From Tichowtungia sp964398915 (lineage in GTDB: Bacteria; Verrucomicrobiota; Kiritimatiellia; Kiritimatiellales; Tichowtungiaceae): a DNA stretch of 64,000 bases. The translations under genes and the position numbers were made by a program. Position 1 is the stretch's first letter, and each line of letters opens with the position of its first letter. Positions 1-7,941 of this stretch are shown here, one piece after another. Under the pieces are notes generated by a model that was not told the DNA's origin, did not search any database, and worked only from the letters and a program-made list of their open reading frames with translations. The stretch spans positions 124,001-188,000 of the forward strand of contig CAYNOR010000001.1 in NCBI GenBank assembly GCA_964398915.1, read 5' to 3'.

Positions 1-48
1 CACGAAACAAATGGAATCTGTAAGTTGTTGATTATCAATTAGAAAAGA

Positions 49-125
49 TGGTCGGGGTGACAAGATTCGAACTTGCGACTTCTACGTCCCGAACGTAGCG
101 CTCTACCAGGCTGAGCCACACCCCG
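49..125 (-). tRNA. tRNA-Pro (anticodon CGG)
   Basis: Read on the minus strand, a full cloverleaf is visible: a 7-bp acceptor stem (CGGGGTG with CACCCCG), a 5-bp anticodon stem CTACG/CGTAG around the loop TTCGGGA, so the anticodon is CGG, and a T-arm with GTTCGAATC. The 3' end has discriminator A followed by an encoded CCA (49-51). Length is 77 nt with CCA. Confidence 0.96.
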
Positions 126-561
126 CTACAAAAATGAGTGGACATCGTACTCGGCCTGTCCGGTTTGACAAGCTCAAGCTTTTAAAATTTACGATTAAGG
201 CGTTTCGGGGGAATTTTACCAATCCATCGAATCGAGACTGCGGTTAAGTTCTTTCATTTTTTTCCCGGCGGTCCGCCCCATAAAAAGAGATGAGACTGCA
301 TTCATAATCCGAATTACAATCATTTACAGCCGTACGGGGTGCATCCGCAAGTTCCAGACAGACAGAGTTGATTGCCAGCTTAACACGGCTGCCAGCAAGA
401 TAATCCTGAATCGCGCTCCCATAACCAACACTTTTTTCCATGCCATGAGTCAGCCCTTGGACTCATTATGGAGCGTTACCTATGTACCCAGTCTGTCTTG
501 TTTTACCTATGCCCCCCCTCGCAAGCCCTTTTTAATGGATGTCAACACAGGCGCGAACATA
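126..561. other. gene-poor spacer between tRNA-Pro and the rRNA methyltransferase
   Basis: No convincing gene is visible in these 436 bases. A 65-codon open frame on the minus strand (244-441) has no recognisable domain and no clear ribosome site. A short hairpin (ATGAGTC/GACTCAT, 445-451 with 460-466, 8-base loop) lies about 100 bases downstream of the methyltransferase stop and could end that transcript, but it has no strong T-run. The tRNA promoter must lie in the left part; I could not identify it with confidence. Confidence 0.4.
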
Positions 562-1332
562 TCACGAACTCCGTTGCATCGAAACCATGCAAATAGAACC
601 GGCCACAGCGGCATTAAGGGATTCTACGTTTCCAGACATTGGAATCGAAAGATGCCTTGTTGCACGTTGATGAACAGTTTCTGAAACACCGTGCGCCTCG
701 TTGCCGATCACCAGTACGCTTTTCGGGCCGAACTTCATTTCATGCAAAGGTTCGCCGCCATGAATGACGGTCGAAATCAGCTCATACCCGTTTTTTTCCA
801 ACGTTTGGAAAATGGTTCCATCGGTTTTCCAATGTCTGGAAAACGGCAGTGCACCCATTGTTGCCCGCACAGTTTTCGGATTAAAAACCTCCACCGTGTC
901 ACCGTGCAGAAAAACGCCGTCGAACCCGAAAGCCACCGCCGACCGGATCAGCGTGCCCAGATTGCCCGGGTCGGTCAGACTGTCAACCAGCAAATAATTT
1001 CCCTGATCCGGATTAATAACCAGCGATTCCGGCGTGTATTCCACCACACCGAGAATACCCTGCGACGTGCGGCAGTCGGAAAGCTGCTCCATCACATCGT
1101 GTGCAACCGCATAAACAGGCCCCGTAAAATCCTTTGCCCGTTCCGGCGAATCCACTGAAACCCAAACCTCCCTGAGCTTGTACTGAGAAAGCGCGGAACC
1201 GTCCGCCAGCGCGGAAATAGCCCGGACACCCTCCATGACGAAAGCAGAGGCTTCCTGCCGCTCTTTCTTGGAGCGCACCAGCTCACGTACCGCCTTGAGT
1301 TTCGCATTATCTTTTGAGGTGATCAGCTGCAT
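562..1332 (-). CDS. TrmH/SpoU-family RNA 2'-O-ribose methyltransferase
   Basis: A 256-residue RNA methyltransferase of the SpoU (SPOUT) class, expected to use SAM to methylate a ribose 2'-OH in rRNA or tRNA. An N-terminal substrate-binding segment (residues ~1-95, beginning MQLITSKDNAKLKAVREL) is followed by the SpoU knot domain with LVDSLTDPGNLGTLIRSA, VIGNEAHGVS and SLNAAVAGSICM, the family's three motifs. I chose the ATG at 1332 over the upstream one at 1389 because GGAGG lies 8 bases before it (1341-1345) and family members start here. The gene overlaps the 3' end of the exonuclease gene by 26 bases, so the two are probably co-transcribed. Three copies of the TTCCA-N5-TGGAA dyad lie inside the gene. 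The family is clear; the exact RNA target is not. Confidence 0.9.
   Translation of the reverse strand: MQLITSKDNAKLKAVRELVRSKKERQEASAFVMEGVRAISALADGSALSQYKLREVWVSVDSPERAKDFTGPVYAVAHDVMEQLSDCRTSQGILGVVEYTPESLVINPDQGNYLLVDSLTDPGNLGTLIRSAVAFGFDGVFLHGDTVEVFNPKTVRATMGALPFSRHWKTDGTIFQTLEKNGYELISTVIHGGEPLHEMKFGPKSVLVIGNEAHGVSETVHQRATRHLSIPMSGNVESLNAAVAGSICMVSMQRSS
628..843. repeat. three TTTTCCA-N5-TGGAAAA dyads inside the methyltransferase gene
   Basis: Dyads at 628-646, 794-812 and 825-843, each with five spacer bases. In the minus-strand protein they are read in different frames, giving IPMSGN, FQTLEK and FSRHWK, so selection on one peptide cannot explain them. Confidence 0.8.
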
Positions 1333-1996
1333 CCGTTTTTCCTCCATCCAGCCGTTCAAAACCGCCTGCATCGCGCTCCAGCAATCCAAGCGGTATAGCC
1401 GGGCGGGCTACCATACCGGTTTTGAAAATATTTATGATGTGAAAGGAATCGGTCTCAGCACGATGGTAGCTTTCGCCCTGTACGCTGAGAAACAACGAAA
1501 GCGGTTCGAGCGAATGGCTTGGTGCTTTCGGAAACCAGCAGCGGAAAAGCGGCAACGTATTTCCCACCGTTAACACAGGAGGCTCAATACCTGCGCGGCC
1601 CAGTTCAGCCCGTAAAAAACCTAGATCAAAAATCGCATTATGCGCCAGCAATACACTGTCCTCGCAAAATGCTTCAAACTCCGGCCAGACGAACGCAAAC
1701 ACCGGAGCGTTGGTTATCATTTCAGTTGTAATGCCATGCACCTCGGTCGCGTAAAACGGCACCGGTACTTCAGGATTAATCAGCCAGTTCGTGACGGCCA
1801 GAATCTCGCCGTTGCCACGGAACCGGATCGCGCCGATTTCTATCATCCGGTCATTTTTCGGACTGAAGCCGGTCGTTTCGGTATCAAAGGCCACAAAAAT
1901 AATATTGGTAACCGGCGTAGAGGAATCAGGCCCCGCAGCGAAAAGCGGTCCGGCGACCAGAATTGCGGTAATTAAAATCTGAGCTTTTACAAACAT
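1307..1996 (-). CDS. DnaQ-family 3'-5' exonuclease with an N-terminal signal-like segment
   Basis: A DEDDh-type exonuclease. ExoI is FDTETTG (residues ~37-43), ExoII HNAIFDLGFL, and ExoIII HRAETDSFH carries the catalytic His and final Asp. The fold resembles the epsilon proofreading subunit of DNA polymerase III, but the protein lacks any polymerase-binding tail that I recognise. With the ATG at 1996 it has 229 residues and begins with about 20 mostly hydrophobic residues ending LFAAG, which looks like a signal peptide or membrane anchor; that would be unusual for this family. An alternative ATG at 2023 overlaps the divergent murB start (CATG). It would add nine residues (MAVDYDLFP) and weaken the signal-peptide reading. 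The gene precedes and overlaps the SpoU methyltransferase gene. Confidence 0.8.
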   Translation of the reverse strand: MFVKAQILITAILVAGPLFAAGPDSSTPVTNIIFVAFDTETTGFSPKNDRMIEIGAIRFRGNGEILAVTNWLINPEVPVPFYATEVHGITTEMITNAPVFAFVWPEFEAFCEDSVLLAHNAIFDLGFLRAELGRAGIEPPVLTVGNTLPLFRCWFPKAPSHSLEPLSLFLSVQGESYHRAETDSFHIINIFKTGMVARPAIPLGLLERDAGGFERLDGGKTDAADHLKR

Positions 1997-2021
1997 TGGA
2001 AACAAATCATAGTCAACGGCC

Positions 2022-2954
2022 ATGAAATTGGCATCCGAAATCAAAACTCTTTTTCCCTCGTTGCGCGTCAGCGAAAACGCACCGTTACGCGACTGCACCA
2101 CCTTCCGGCTTGGCGGCCCCTGCCCGATCCTGATCGAAGCGGCAACCGCCGGACAGCTTCCCTCCGTCATCCAGATGCTCAATAAAGCCGGACAGCCGTT
2201 TCTTGTCATTGGTCAGGGTGCCAACCTGATTATCTCCGATAAAGGCATCGACCGGGCCGTCATCCGGTTCTGCTCTGAAAAACCGGACATCAAAGCCAGC
2301 GGAAACCGGGTCACGGTTTCCGGCGATACACTGCTCGACGACCTGGCCGTGTACACCATTGAAAACGAAACCGGAGACTTGTCGTACTGCTCAGGCATAC
2401 CCGGAACAGTCGGCGGCGGCATCACCGGCAACGCCGGCGCCTTCGGGCGGCAAATGGGCGACCACCTGGTTTCAGTGGAACTGCTCGGACCCGATGGAAA
2501 AGTCCGGACTGCCCTTCACCGCGAACTGGAATTTGCCTACCGCCACTCCAAACTTAAAGAAACCGGCGAAATCATTCTTTCGGCCACCTTCGAACTTCCA
2601 AAGACTGCAAAATCAGTCATGCAAGCCGAACGCGACCGGATTATGCAGTTCCGCAAAGACCACCACCCCGACTGGCACAAAACCCCCTGTGCCGGAAGTG
2701 TCTTCCGCAATATTGAACCGACCTCAGCAGTTGAACGCCGCAAAGCCGCCGGATTTTTTTTACAGGAAGCGGGCGCACACCTGTTCCGGATCGGCGGCGC
2801 ACGGCTCTACGAAAAACACGCCAATATCATCGTCGCCGATCCCGGCTGTACCGCGCAGGATGTCTGGGAGCTTTCGGAAAAAATGATCCGTGCCGTCAAA
2901 GACAACTTCGGCATCGAACTGGTCCGCGAGGTCCGGTTTCTGGGAGAATTTTAA
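2022..2954 (+). CDS. murB: UDP-N-acetylenolpyruvoylglucosamine reductase
   Basis: Cytoplasmic flavoenzyme that reduces UDP-GlcNAc-enolpyruvate to UDP-MurNAc with NADPH in peptidoglycan synthesis. The 310 residues show the FAD-binding part with VIGQGANLIISD and GIPGTVGGGITGNAGAFG, the YRHS segment typical of the type II (short) form, the catalytic serine in CAGSVFRN, and the C-terminal glutamate in ELVREVRFLG. Length fits type II MurB. The start at 2022 agrees with the family N-terminus (KLASEIKTLFP). The gene is divergent from the exonuclease, and the two ATGs lie on the same CATG if the long exonuclease start is used. It stands alone rather than in a cell-wall cluster. Confidence 0.95.
   Translation: MKLASEIKTLFPSLRVSENAPLRDCTTFRLGGPCPILIEAATAGQLPSVIQMLNKAGQPFLVIGQGANLIISDKGIDRAVIRFCSEKPDIKASGNRVTVSGDTLLDDLAVYTIENETGDLSYCSGIPGTVGGGITGNAGAFGRQMGDHLVSVELLGPDGKVRTALHRELEFAYRHSKLKETGEIILSATFELPKTAKSVMQAERDRIMQFRKDHHPDWHKTPCAGSVFRNIEPTSAVERRKAAGFFLQEAGAHLFRIGGARLYEKHANIIVADPGCTAQDVWELSEKMIRAVKDNFGIELVREVRFLGEF
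2594..2612. repeat. degenerate TTCCA-N5-TGGAA dyad in murB
   Basis: CTTCCA-AAGAC-TGCAAAA, one mismatch in the right arm. Listed as a weak family member. Confidence 0.45.
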
Positions 2955-3009
2955 CCCGCGAACGGATCCAAAAGTAACAGAGAACGGGATTGCAAATCTG
3001 CCCTGAAAT

Positions 3010-3039
3010 AAAGGTCAGAGATAAAGCAAACTGACCTTT
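3010..3039. terminator. bidirectional hairpin between convergent genes
   Basis: A 9-bp perfect stem AAAGGTCAG/CTGACCTTT (3010-3018 with 3031-3039) with a 12-base loop lies between the murB stop and the stop of the convergent FAD protein. It overlaps the latter's stop codon. A/T at the stem ends makes it plausible as a shared terminator. Confidence 0.55.
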
Positions 3040-4657
3040 AGAAAACCCCTGTCACGGCTTCAGCAATGCGCAATCCGTCGATGCCGGAACTGACGATGCC
3101 GCCGGCATAGCCAGCCCCTTCGCCACAGGGATAGAGTCCGCGCACCGCCGACTGTCCGTCTTCGCCGCGCACGACGCGTACCGGACTTGAACTGCGGGTT
3201 TCGGATGCGTAAAGCAGCGCCTCGTCCAAAACCACACCGTGCATACTGCGCAGCATTTTCGGCACGGCACTGCGCAGGGTGTGTTCGACAAACTCCGGCA
3301 GCAGACCGCGCAGTTGTGCCGGACGGGCCATCGTGCAGGAACGTTCCGCCGGAAGTTCCGACGGTGCCGCGCCTTCCAGAAAGTCCACCAACCGCTGGGC
3401 GGGCAAAAAATAATCCGATCCGCCCGCCGCAAACGCCGCCGCCTCCAGCTTTCTCTGAAACTCAATTCCGGCTAGAACATCAAAGGTGGAGCGTGCTCGG
3501 CGATCACGCTCATCAAACGCGCCCGGCGGTCGCGTTCCACCACTTTGAAAATCTTCTGTCATCACCGGAACGAGAAAGGCGGCATTTCCCATGGGTTTGT
3601 CGCGCTTGGACAAACTCATGCCGTTGGTGGTCATCAGGCCTACCGACGAAGCGCAGGCAATAACCAGTCCGCCGGGGCACATGCAGAAGGAATAGCATGC
3701 GCGGGCGTTTTCCTCTTCGCGACGCGTCATCCGGAAACTCGCTTTTCCAAGCGTTGGAAAACTGCCGCCCCACTGCGCGGTGTCGATGCGGTGTTGGGGA
3801 ATTTCGAGCCGTACGCCGACAGCGAACGGCTTGGCTTCGAGCGGCACGCCCTGCTCCGCCAGCATTTCGTAGATGTCACGGGCGCTGTGGCCGGTCGCCA
3901 GTACGCAGCAGTCAGTGCGGAATTCCTGGCCGGAAATCACCGCGCCGCGCACCGCGCCGTTTTCAATTTCGAGCCGGTCGAGCCGTGTGCCGAAACGGAC
4001 TTCGCCGCCCAGCTCAATGATCCGGTTGCGCAGCGCCGGAACCAGTTCTTCGAGTACATCGCTGCCGATATGCGGTTCGGCGTCGATCAGAATGTCGGGC
4101 GACGCGCCGCAACTCACCAGCGCTTCGAGAAAACGGCGGACGCGCGGACGGTCTTTACTGCGCGATGTCAGCTTGCCGTCGGAAAAAAGGCCGGCGCCGC
4201 CTTCGCCATAGAGCACATTGCTTTCAATATCCAGTGATCCGTTCTTCCAGAATGCTTCAACCCGCCTGGCGCGCGGCGCGGCGGCTTCGCCGCGTTCAAT
4301 CAAAAGCGGCTTAAGTCCGGCTTCCGCCAGACCGAGAGCCGCCATCAGTCCGGCAGGACCGGCGCCAACCACTAGAGGACGGAAGTCAGAGGTCAGAGGA
4401 CAGAGGCCATGGACAAGAGGTTTCAGTTCGGAAACTTCATCAACATCGCGCAGGCCGACGGGAAGTTTGCCAGAGAACTCGACTTCGACCGCGACCGTCA
4501 TGCGGGGTGAACGGCCGCGCGCGTCAATCGAGCGGCGGACTGTTTTCAGTCCGTTCAGAGCCGACGGATTGCAGCGCAGTGCCTTGGCGGCGGCCTTCAA
4601 AAGCTGGTCCGATGTGTAACCGGGCGGCAGGTCGAGCTGATTAATACGGATTTTCAT
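3038..4657 (-). CDS. COG2509-type FAD-dependent dehydrogenase
   Basis: A 539-residue member of the uncharacterised FAD-dependent oxidoreductase family COG2509. It has an N-terminal ~80-residue domain (MKIRINQLDLPPGYTSDQLL), a dinucleotide-binding loop VVGAGPAGLMAALGLAEAG (~96-114), then YGEGGAGLFSDGKLTSRSKD, CVLATGHSARDIY and a C-terminal FAD-closing CGEGAGYAGGIVSSGIDG. The substrate is unknown for the family. Two repeats are absorbed into the coding sequence. A 7-bp-phased array lies exactly in the linker between the N-terminal domain and the FAD loop, encoding GLCPLTSDFRPL. A REP-like hairpin (3482-3547) encodes a segment including GGTRPPGAFDERDRRARSTF. A 19-bp dyad lies at 3743. Neither repeat breaks the frame. 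Confidence 0.9.
   Translation of the reverse strand: MKIRINQLDLPPGYTSDQLLKAAAKALRCNPSALNGLKTVRRSIDARGRSPRMTVAVEVEFSGKLPVGLRDVDEVSELKPLVHGLCPLTSDFRPLVVGAGPAGLMAALGLAEAGLKPLLIERGEAAAPRARRVEAFWKNGSLDIESNVLYGEGGAGLFSDGKLTSRSKDRPRVRRFLEALVSCGASPDILIDAEPHIGSDVLEELVPALRNRIIELGGEVRFGTRLDRLEIENGAVRGAVISGQEFRTDCCVLATGHSARDIYEMLAEQGVPLEAKPFAVGVRLEIPQHRIDTAQWGGSFPTLGKASFRMTRREEENARACYSFCMCPGGLVIACASSVGLMTTNGMSLSKRDKPMGNAAFLVPVMTEDFQSGGTRPPGAFDERDRRARSTFDVLAGIEFQRKLEAAAFAAGGSDYFLPAQRLVDFLEGAAPSELPAERSCTMARPAQLRGLLPEFVEHTLRSAVPKMLRSMHGVVLDEALLYASETRSSSPVRVVRGEDGQSAVRGLYPCGEGAGYAGGIVSSGIDGLRIAEAVTGVF
3482..3547. repeat. REP-like inverted repeat inside the COG2509 gene
   Basis: Arms AAAGGTGGAGCGTG... (3482-3510) and ...GTCGCGTTCCACCACTTT (3516-3547) pair imperfectly. 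The same element recurs at 41717-41793, and half of it at 20752-20777. It is translated in frame. Confidence 0.7.
3743..3761. repeat. TTTTCCA-N5-TGGAAAA dyad
   Basis: TTTTCCA-AGCGT-TGGAAAA, a perfect copy inside the COG2509 gene, translated PTLGKAS on the minus strand. Confidence 0.8.
4374..4420. repeat. 7-bp-phased tandem array (AGAGGAC type) inside the COG2509 gene
   Basis: Six consecutive 7-base units on the plus strand, AGAGGAC, GGAAGTC, AGAGGTC, AGAGGAC, AGAGGCC and ATGGACA, then AGAGG. The array lies in the interdomain linker of the minus-strand gene. Confidence 0.8.
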
Positions 4658-4728
4658 AGGAATTTTCTTTAAATCGGACAGGAAAGGTATATTAGTGCCC
4701 GCTTATTTTGCGACCAAAAAGGAGTTCC

Positions 4729-6411
4729 ATGCATTCACGGCTGATTCCACAGATTTTTACCTGCTACCGTTCCGGCTATTCGCTGAAACATTTTTCCAAC
4801 GATCTGACCGCTGGACTCATCACCGGTATCGTCGCCCTGCCGCTCGCGATTGCCTTCGCCATTGCTTCGGGCGTCAAACCGGAACAGGGACTCTATACCG
4901 CCATCATCACTGGATTTATCATTTCATTTTTCAGCGGCAGCCGTGTACAGATCGGCGGACCGACCGGCGCATTTATCGTCATTGTTTACGGGATCGTCCA
5001 GCAGTACGGCGTGGCCGGACTGACCGTCGCCACGCTGATGGCGGGCGTTATGCTGGTTCTGATGGGTGTCTGCCGCCTTGGTTCAGTTCTTAAATATCTG
5101 CCCTACCCGCTCATCATCGGCTTCACCACCGGGATTGCCGTCATTATTGCCGTCACACAGATTCCCGCCTTCCTCGGTATGAATCTGGAAAAATTCCCGA
5201 GCGAATTCATCGGAAAAATCGAAGCGATCGGCTCAAATCTTAACCTGATTGATCCGCTCTCTGCCGGACTTGGACTGCTGGCGCTGTTGATTATGATCGT
5301 CTGGCCGAAAGTCACCCGCCGCGTCCCCGGCTCGCTGATTGCCATTCTCGTCACCACACTGCTGGTCACCCTGCTGAAACTTCCGGTCGAAACCATCGGC
5401 AGCCGCTTCGGTGCTGTCCCGAACCATCTGCCGGCCTTTGCTTTCCCTCCCATCAGTTTAGAGTTGATGCGCGGCCTCTTCGCGCCGGCACTGACCATTG
5501 CGCTGCTGGCCGGAATTGAATCACTGCTCTCTGCTGTGGTGGCCGACGGGATGACCGGCCAGAAGCACCGCTCTAATATGGAACTGGTCGCGCAGGGAAT
5601 CGCCAATGTTGTCGGCCCGCTTTTCGGGTGCATTCCTGCGACCGGCGCAATCGCCCGCACGGCGACAAATATTAAAAACGGAGGGACGACCCCGCTGGCC
5701 GGAATCGTTCACGCCATTACGCTGCTGTTGATTCTGCTCTTTTTCGGGCGTTACGCCGCACTGATTCCGATGAGTGCACTGGCCGCCGTCCTGCTGATCG
5801 TCGCTTACAACATGAGCGAGTGGCACTTCTTCGTAAAACTCTTCTACAGCCCGCGCAGTGACGTGCTTGTCCTGCTGACCGTCTTTCTGCTGACCGTTTT
5901 TGCCGACCTGACGGTCGCCATTCAGACCGGCGTGGTACTTTCCGCTTTGCTTTTCATGCGCCGCATGGAAACGGTGACCACCGCCGGCATTATTAATCTG
6001 GATGATGAATCGGCTAACAAAAACGACCCGAACGCCCTGACACGCTTCAACGTACCGAAGGGTGTAGAAGTTTTTGAAATCAACGGCCCCTTCTTTTTCG
6101 GCGCCGCCAGCATGTTTCAGGATGAAATCAGCAAAATTAAAATGCCAAAAATTCTCATTCTGCGCATGAGGAATGTTCCAGTCATTGATGCCACCGGCCT
6201 GCGGGCGCTGGAAGGCGTAGTCACAGCGGCGCACCGCGACGGCACCACATTATTACTTTCCGGCGTCCACAAACAACCGATCGATGCCATGAAAAAAGCA
6301 AAACTGATCGAAAAAATCGGACACGCCAATTTCCATAAAGATGTCGCCCACGCACTTGAACATGCCCGGAGACTTCTTCAGGGAAAAAACGACCCGTCCT
6401 TTAAACCATAA
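4729..6411 (+). CDS. SulP/SLC26-family anion transporter with STAS domain
   Basis: A 560-residue inner-membrane transporter. Residues ~20-400 contain about a dozen hydrophobic spans with the SulP signature region (LTAGLITGIVALPLAIAFAI, YTAIITGFIISFFSG). The last ~130 residues form a cytoplasmic STAS domain (VFEINGPFFFGAASMFQDEI, VIDATGLRALEGVV). Members move sulfate, bicarbonate or dicarboxylates; the substrate here cannot be told from sequence. The ATG at 4729 is preceded by AAGGAG at 4719-4724, so it is preferred to the upstream TTG at 4708. The acetate transporter gene follows after 17 bases, suggesting a two-gene operon for anion or organic acid traffic. Confidence 0.92.
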   Translation: MHSRLIPQIFTCYRSGYSLKHFSNDLTAGLITGIVALPLAIAFAIASGVKPEQGLYTAIITGFIISFFSGSRVQIGGPTGAFIVIVYGIVQQYGVAGLTVATLMAGVMLVLMGVCRLGSVLKYLPYPLIIGFTTGIAVIIAVTQIPAFLGMNLEKFPSEFIGKIEAIGSNLNLIDPLSAGLGLLALLIMIVWPKVTRRVPGSLIAILVTTLLVTLLKLPVETIGSRFGAVPNHLPAFAFPPISLELMRGLFAPALTIALLAGIESLLSAVVADGMTGQKHRSNMELVAQGIANVVGPLFGCIPATGAIARTATNIKNGGTTPLAGIVHAITLLLILLFFGRYAALIPMSALAAVLLIVAYNMSEWHFFVKLFYSPRSDVLVLLTVFLLTVFADLTVAIQTGVVLSALLFMRRMETVTTAGIINLDDESANKNDPNALTRFNVPKGVEVFEINGPFFFGAASMFQDEISKIKMPKILILRMRNVPVIDATGLRALEGVVTAAHRDGTTLLLSGVHKQPIDAMKKAKLIEKIGHANFHKDVAHALEHARRLLQGKNDPSFKP

Positions 6412-6428
6412 CCATCAGGAAGAAAAAC

Positions 6429-7004
6429 ATGTGTACCGACTCCATGACGATTAAAGACAACACCGCCAATCCCGCTCCGCTCGGCCTGCTGGCCTTCGGC
6501 ATGACGACCGTTCTGCTGAATCTGCATAACGCCGGGCTTTATGAACTCAATACAATGATTCTCGCCATGGGTATTTTCTACGGCGGAACCGCTCAGGTTA
6601 TCGCTGGCATCATGGAATGGAAAAAGAACAACACGTTCGGCACCACGGCATTCATCTCCTACGGATTTTTCTGGCTCACGCTCGTCGCACTGATCGTTCT
6701 GCCGAAATTCGGCTGGAGCGCTCCGGCCTCCGGCACGGCGATGGCCGGCTTTCTCGGGGTATGGGGATTCTTCACCCTGCTGATGTTTATCGGAACGCTG
6801 AAACTTTCCCGTGCTCTGCAAATCGTTTTCGGAACACTGGTTATCCTCTTTGCCCTGCTCGCCATCGGCGATGCGCTGGAAAATCCGCTGCTCAAAACAA
6901 TCGCGGGTTACGAGGGTCTCATCTGCGGATTCTCCGCCATCTACACCGGTATGGCTCAGGTTCTCAACGAAGTGTACGGACGGACTGTTCTGCCGCTGGG
7001 CTAA
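6429..7004 (+). CDS. satP: acetate uptake transporter, GPR1/FUN34/YaaH (SatP) family
   Basis: A 191-residue six-span membrane protein with the family signature NPAPLGLLAFGMTT near the N-terminus and YGGTAQVIAGIMEW in the second/third span. Family members carry acetate or succinate with protons. It lies directly downstream of the SulP transporter with a good ribosome site (AGGAAGA), so the two are probably co-expressed. Acetate transport fits a fermentative hydrogen-producing cell, though direction (uptake or export) is not encoded visibly. Its stop codon overlaps the 3' end of the convergent lipoprotein gene by four bases. Confidence 0.92.
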   Translation: MCTDSMTIKDNTANPAPLGLLAFGMTTVLLNLHNAGLYELNTMILAMGIFYGGTAQVIAGIMEWKKNNTFGTTAFISYGFFWLTLVALIVLPKFGWSAPASGTAMAGFLGVWGFFTLLMFIGTLKLSRALQIVFGTLVILFALLAIGDALENPLLKTIAGYEGLICGFSAIYTGMAQVLNEVYGRTVLPLG

Positions 7005-7813
7005 TTGAAGCGTGACATAACCCGTTTGAGCGGCGGTTCCTCTTCGAGGGACCAAAGCTTGATCGGGCACCAGGCGATCTGCATATACGCCCGCTCATTT
7101 TTCTGACCGAAAGCCAGCAGGCCGCAGAGAAAATAATATGAGGTGAGTCGATCATATTTCTGCCGGCTCAACGGCGTGGCGGGCCAGAAATAGTAGTCGC
7201 CCATCTGATCCAGTTTGATTCCTTCCAGCGAGGTAGAAATCTCGCAAAGCGACTGGGGCGACATGACATTCGGCCCGCCGGGAGGCAGTGTTCCGTCGTT
7301 GATAACCGGCAGTACGCTGGACTCATACGCCAGCAGCGGAATGATACCGGCCCGCATAAACCGCTGATAGGCAATGCAGTCTCCGCGCGGGAAATCATAG
7401 ACCTTGGAGCTTCCGCCCGTAAACAAACCGACCATATAGGGCAGCAGTTCGGTTCCCCAGCAGTCCAGCTCCATACACAGACTGCGTCCGGCGCGTTTAC
7501 TGTCCGGAAGCCAGAACGAACGTTCGTGATAGGGACCAACGGGGAATCTCCATTTGAATTCCCGATGGAGTTTAACTTTGTATCCGCCGTAGTCTCCGCG
7601 ATCAAACAGAATGGTCACATCACTGGTCGCGGCATCCACCCGAATTCCGTCCAATTGCTGTTCAGTCGCTCTAGGCAGATAGTCAGCCCATGCGGCCTTT
7701 GGTTTGGCTCCGTTTCCTTCCAGCTGATAGAAATTACAGCACCCGCTTCCCGCAGAAAGAAGCGCAAGCAAACACATTGGAAGTACAACTTTTTTGACTG
7801 ACCTTTTATCCAT
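7001..7813 (-). CDS. hypothetical lipoprotein
   Basis: A 270-residue protein of unknown function. The N-terminus is a lipoprotein signal: charged MDKRSVKK, a hydrophobic run, then the lipobox LSAGSGC with the modified cysteine at residue 25. The mature part has no domain I recognise. It contains a segment on a 'GDYGGYKVKLHREFKWRFP' theme and many aromatic residues. It is likely anchored in the inner or outer membrane. The gene is divergent from the next secreted-protein gene, with a 128-base spacer. Confidence 0.7.
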   Translation of the reverse strand: MDKRSVKKVVLPMCLLALLSAGSGCCNFYQLEGNGAKPKAAWADYLPRATEQQLDGIRVDAATSDVTILFDRGDYGGYKVKLHREFKWRFPVGPYHERSFWLPDSKRAGRSLCMELDCWGTELLPYMVGLFTGGSSKVYDFPRGDCIAYQRFMRAGIIPLLAYESSVLPVINDGTLPPGGPNVMSPQSLCEISTSLEGIKLDQMGDYYFWPATPLSRQKYDRLTSYYFLCGLLAFGQKNERAYMQIAWCPIKLWSLEEEPPLKRVMSRFN

Positions 7814-7941
7814 TCACAACCCGTTGAATTATAGCTCCGGCTTGTAAGCAATCCGCCGCACGAAGTCAACTGCTCACGCCACCCGCCCGCAAATTTTATC
7901 TTCCCTTGCTGTCCACCGGCCTATTCAGTAAAGTCGGCGGC

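Noticed and set aside
244..441. 65-codon minus-strand frame near the left end
   Set aside because: No ribosome site, no recognisable domain, and composition like the surrounding spacer. Kept only as part of the spacer description.
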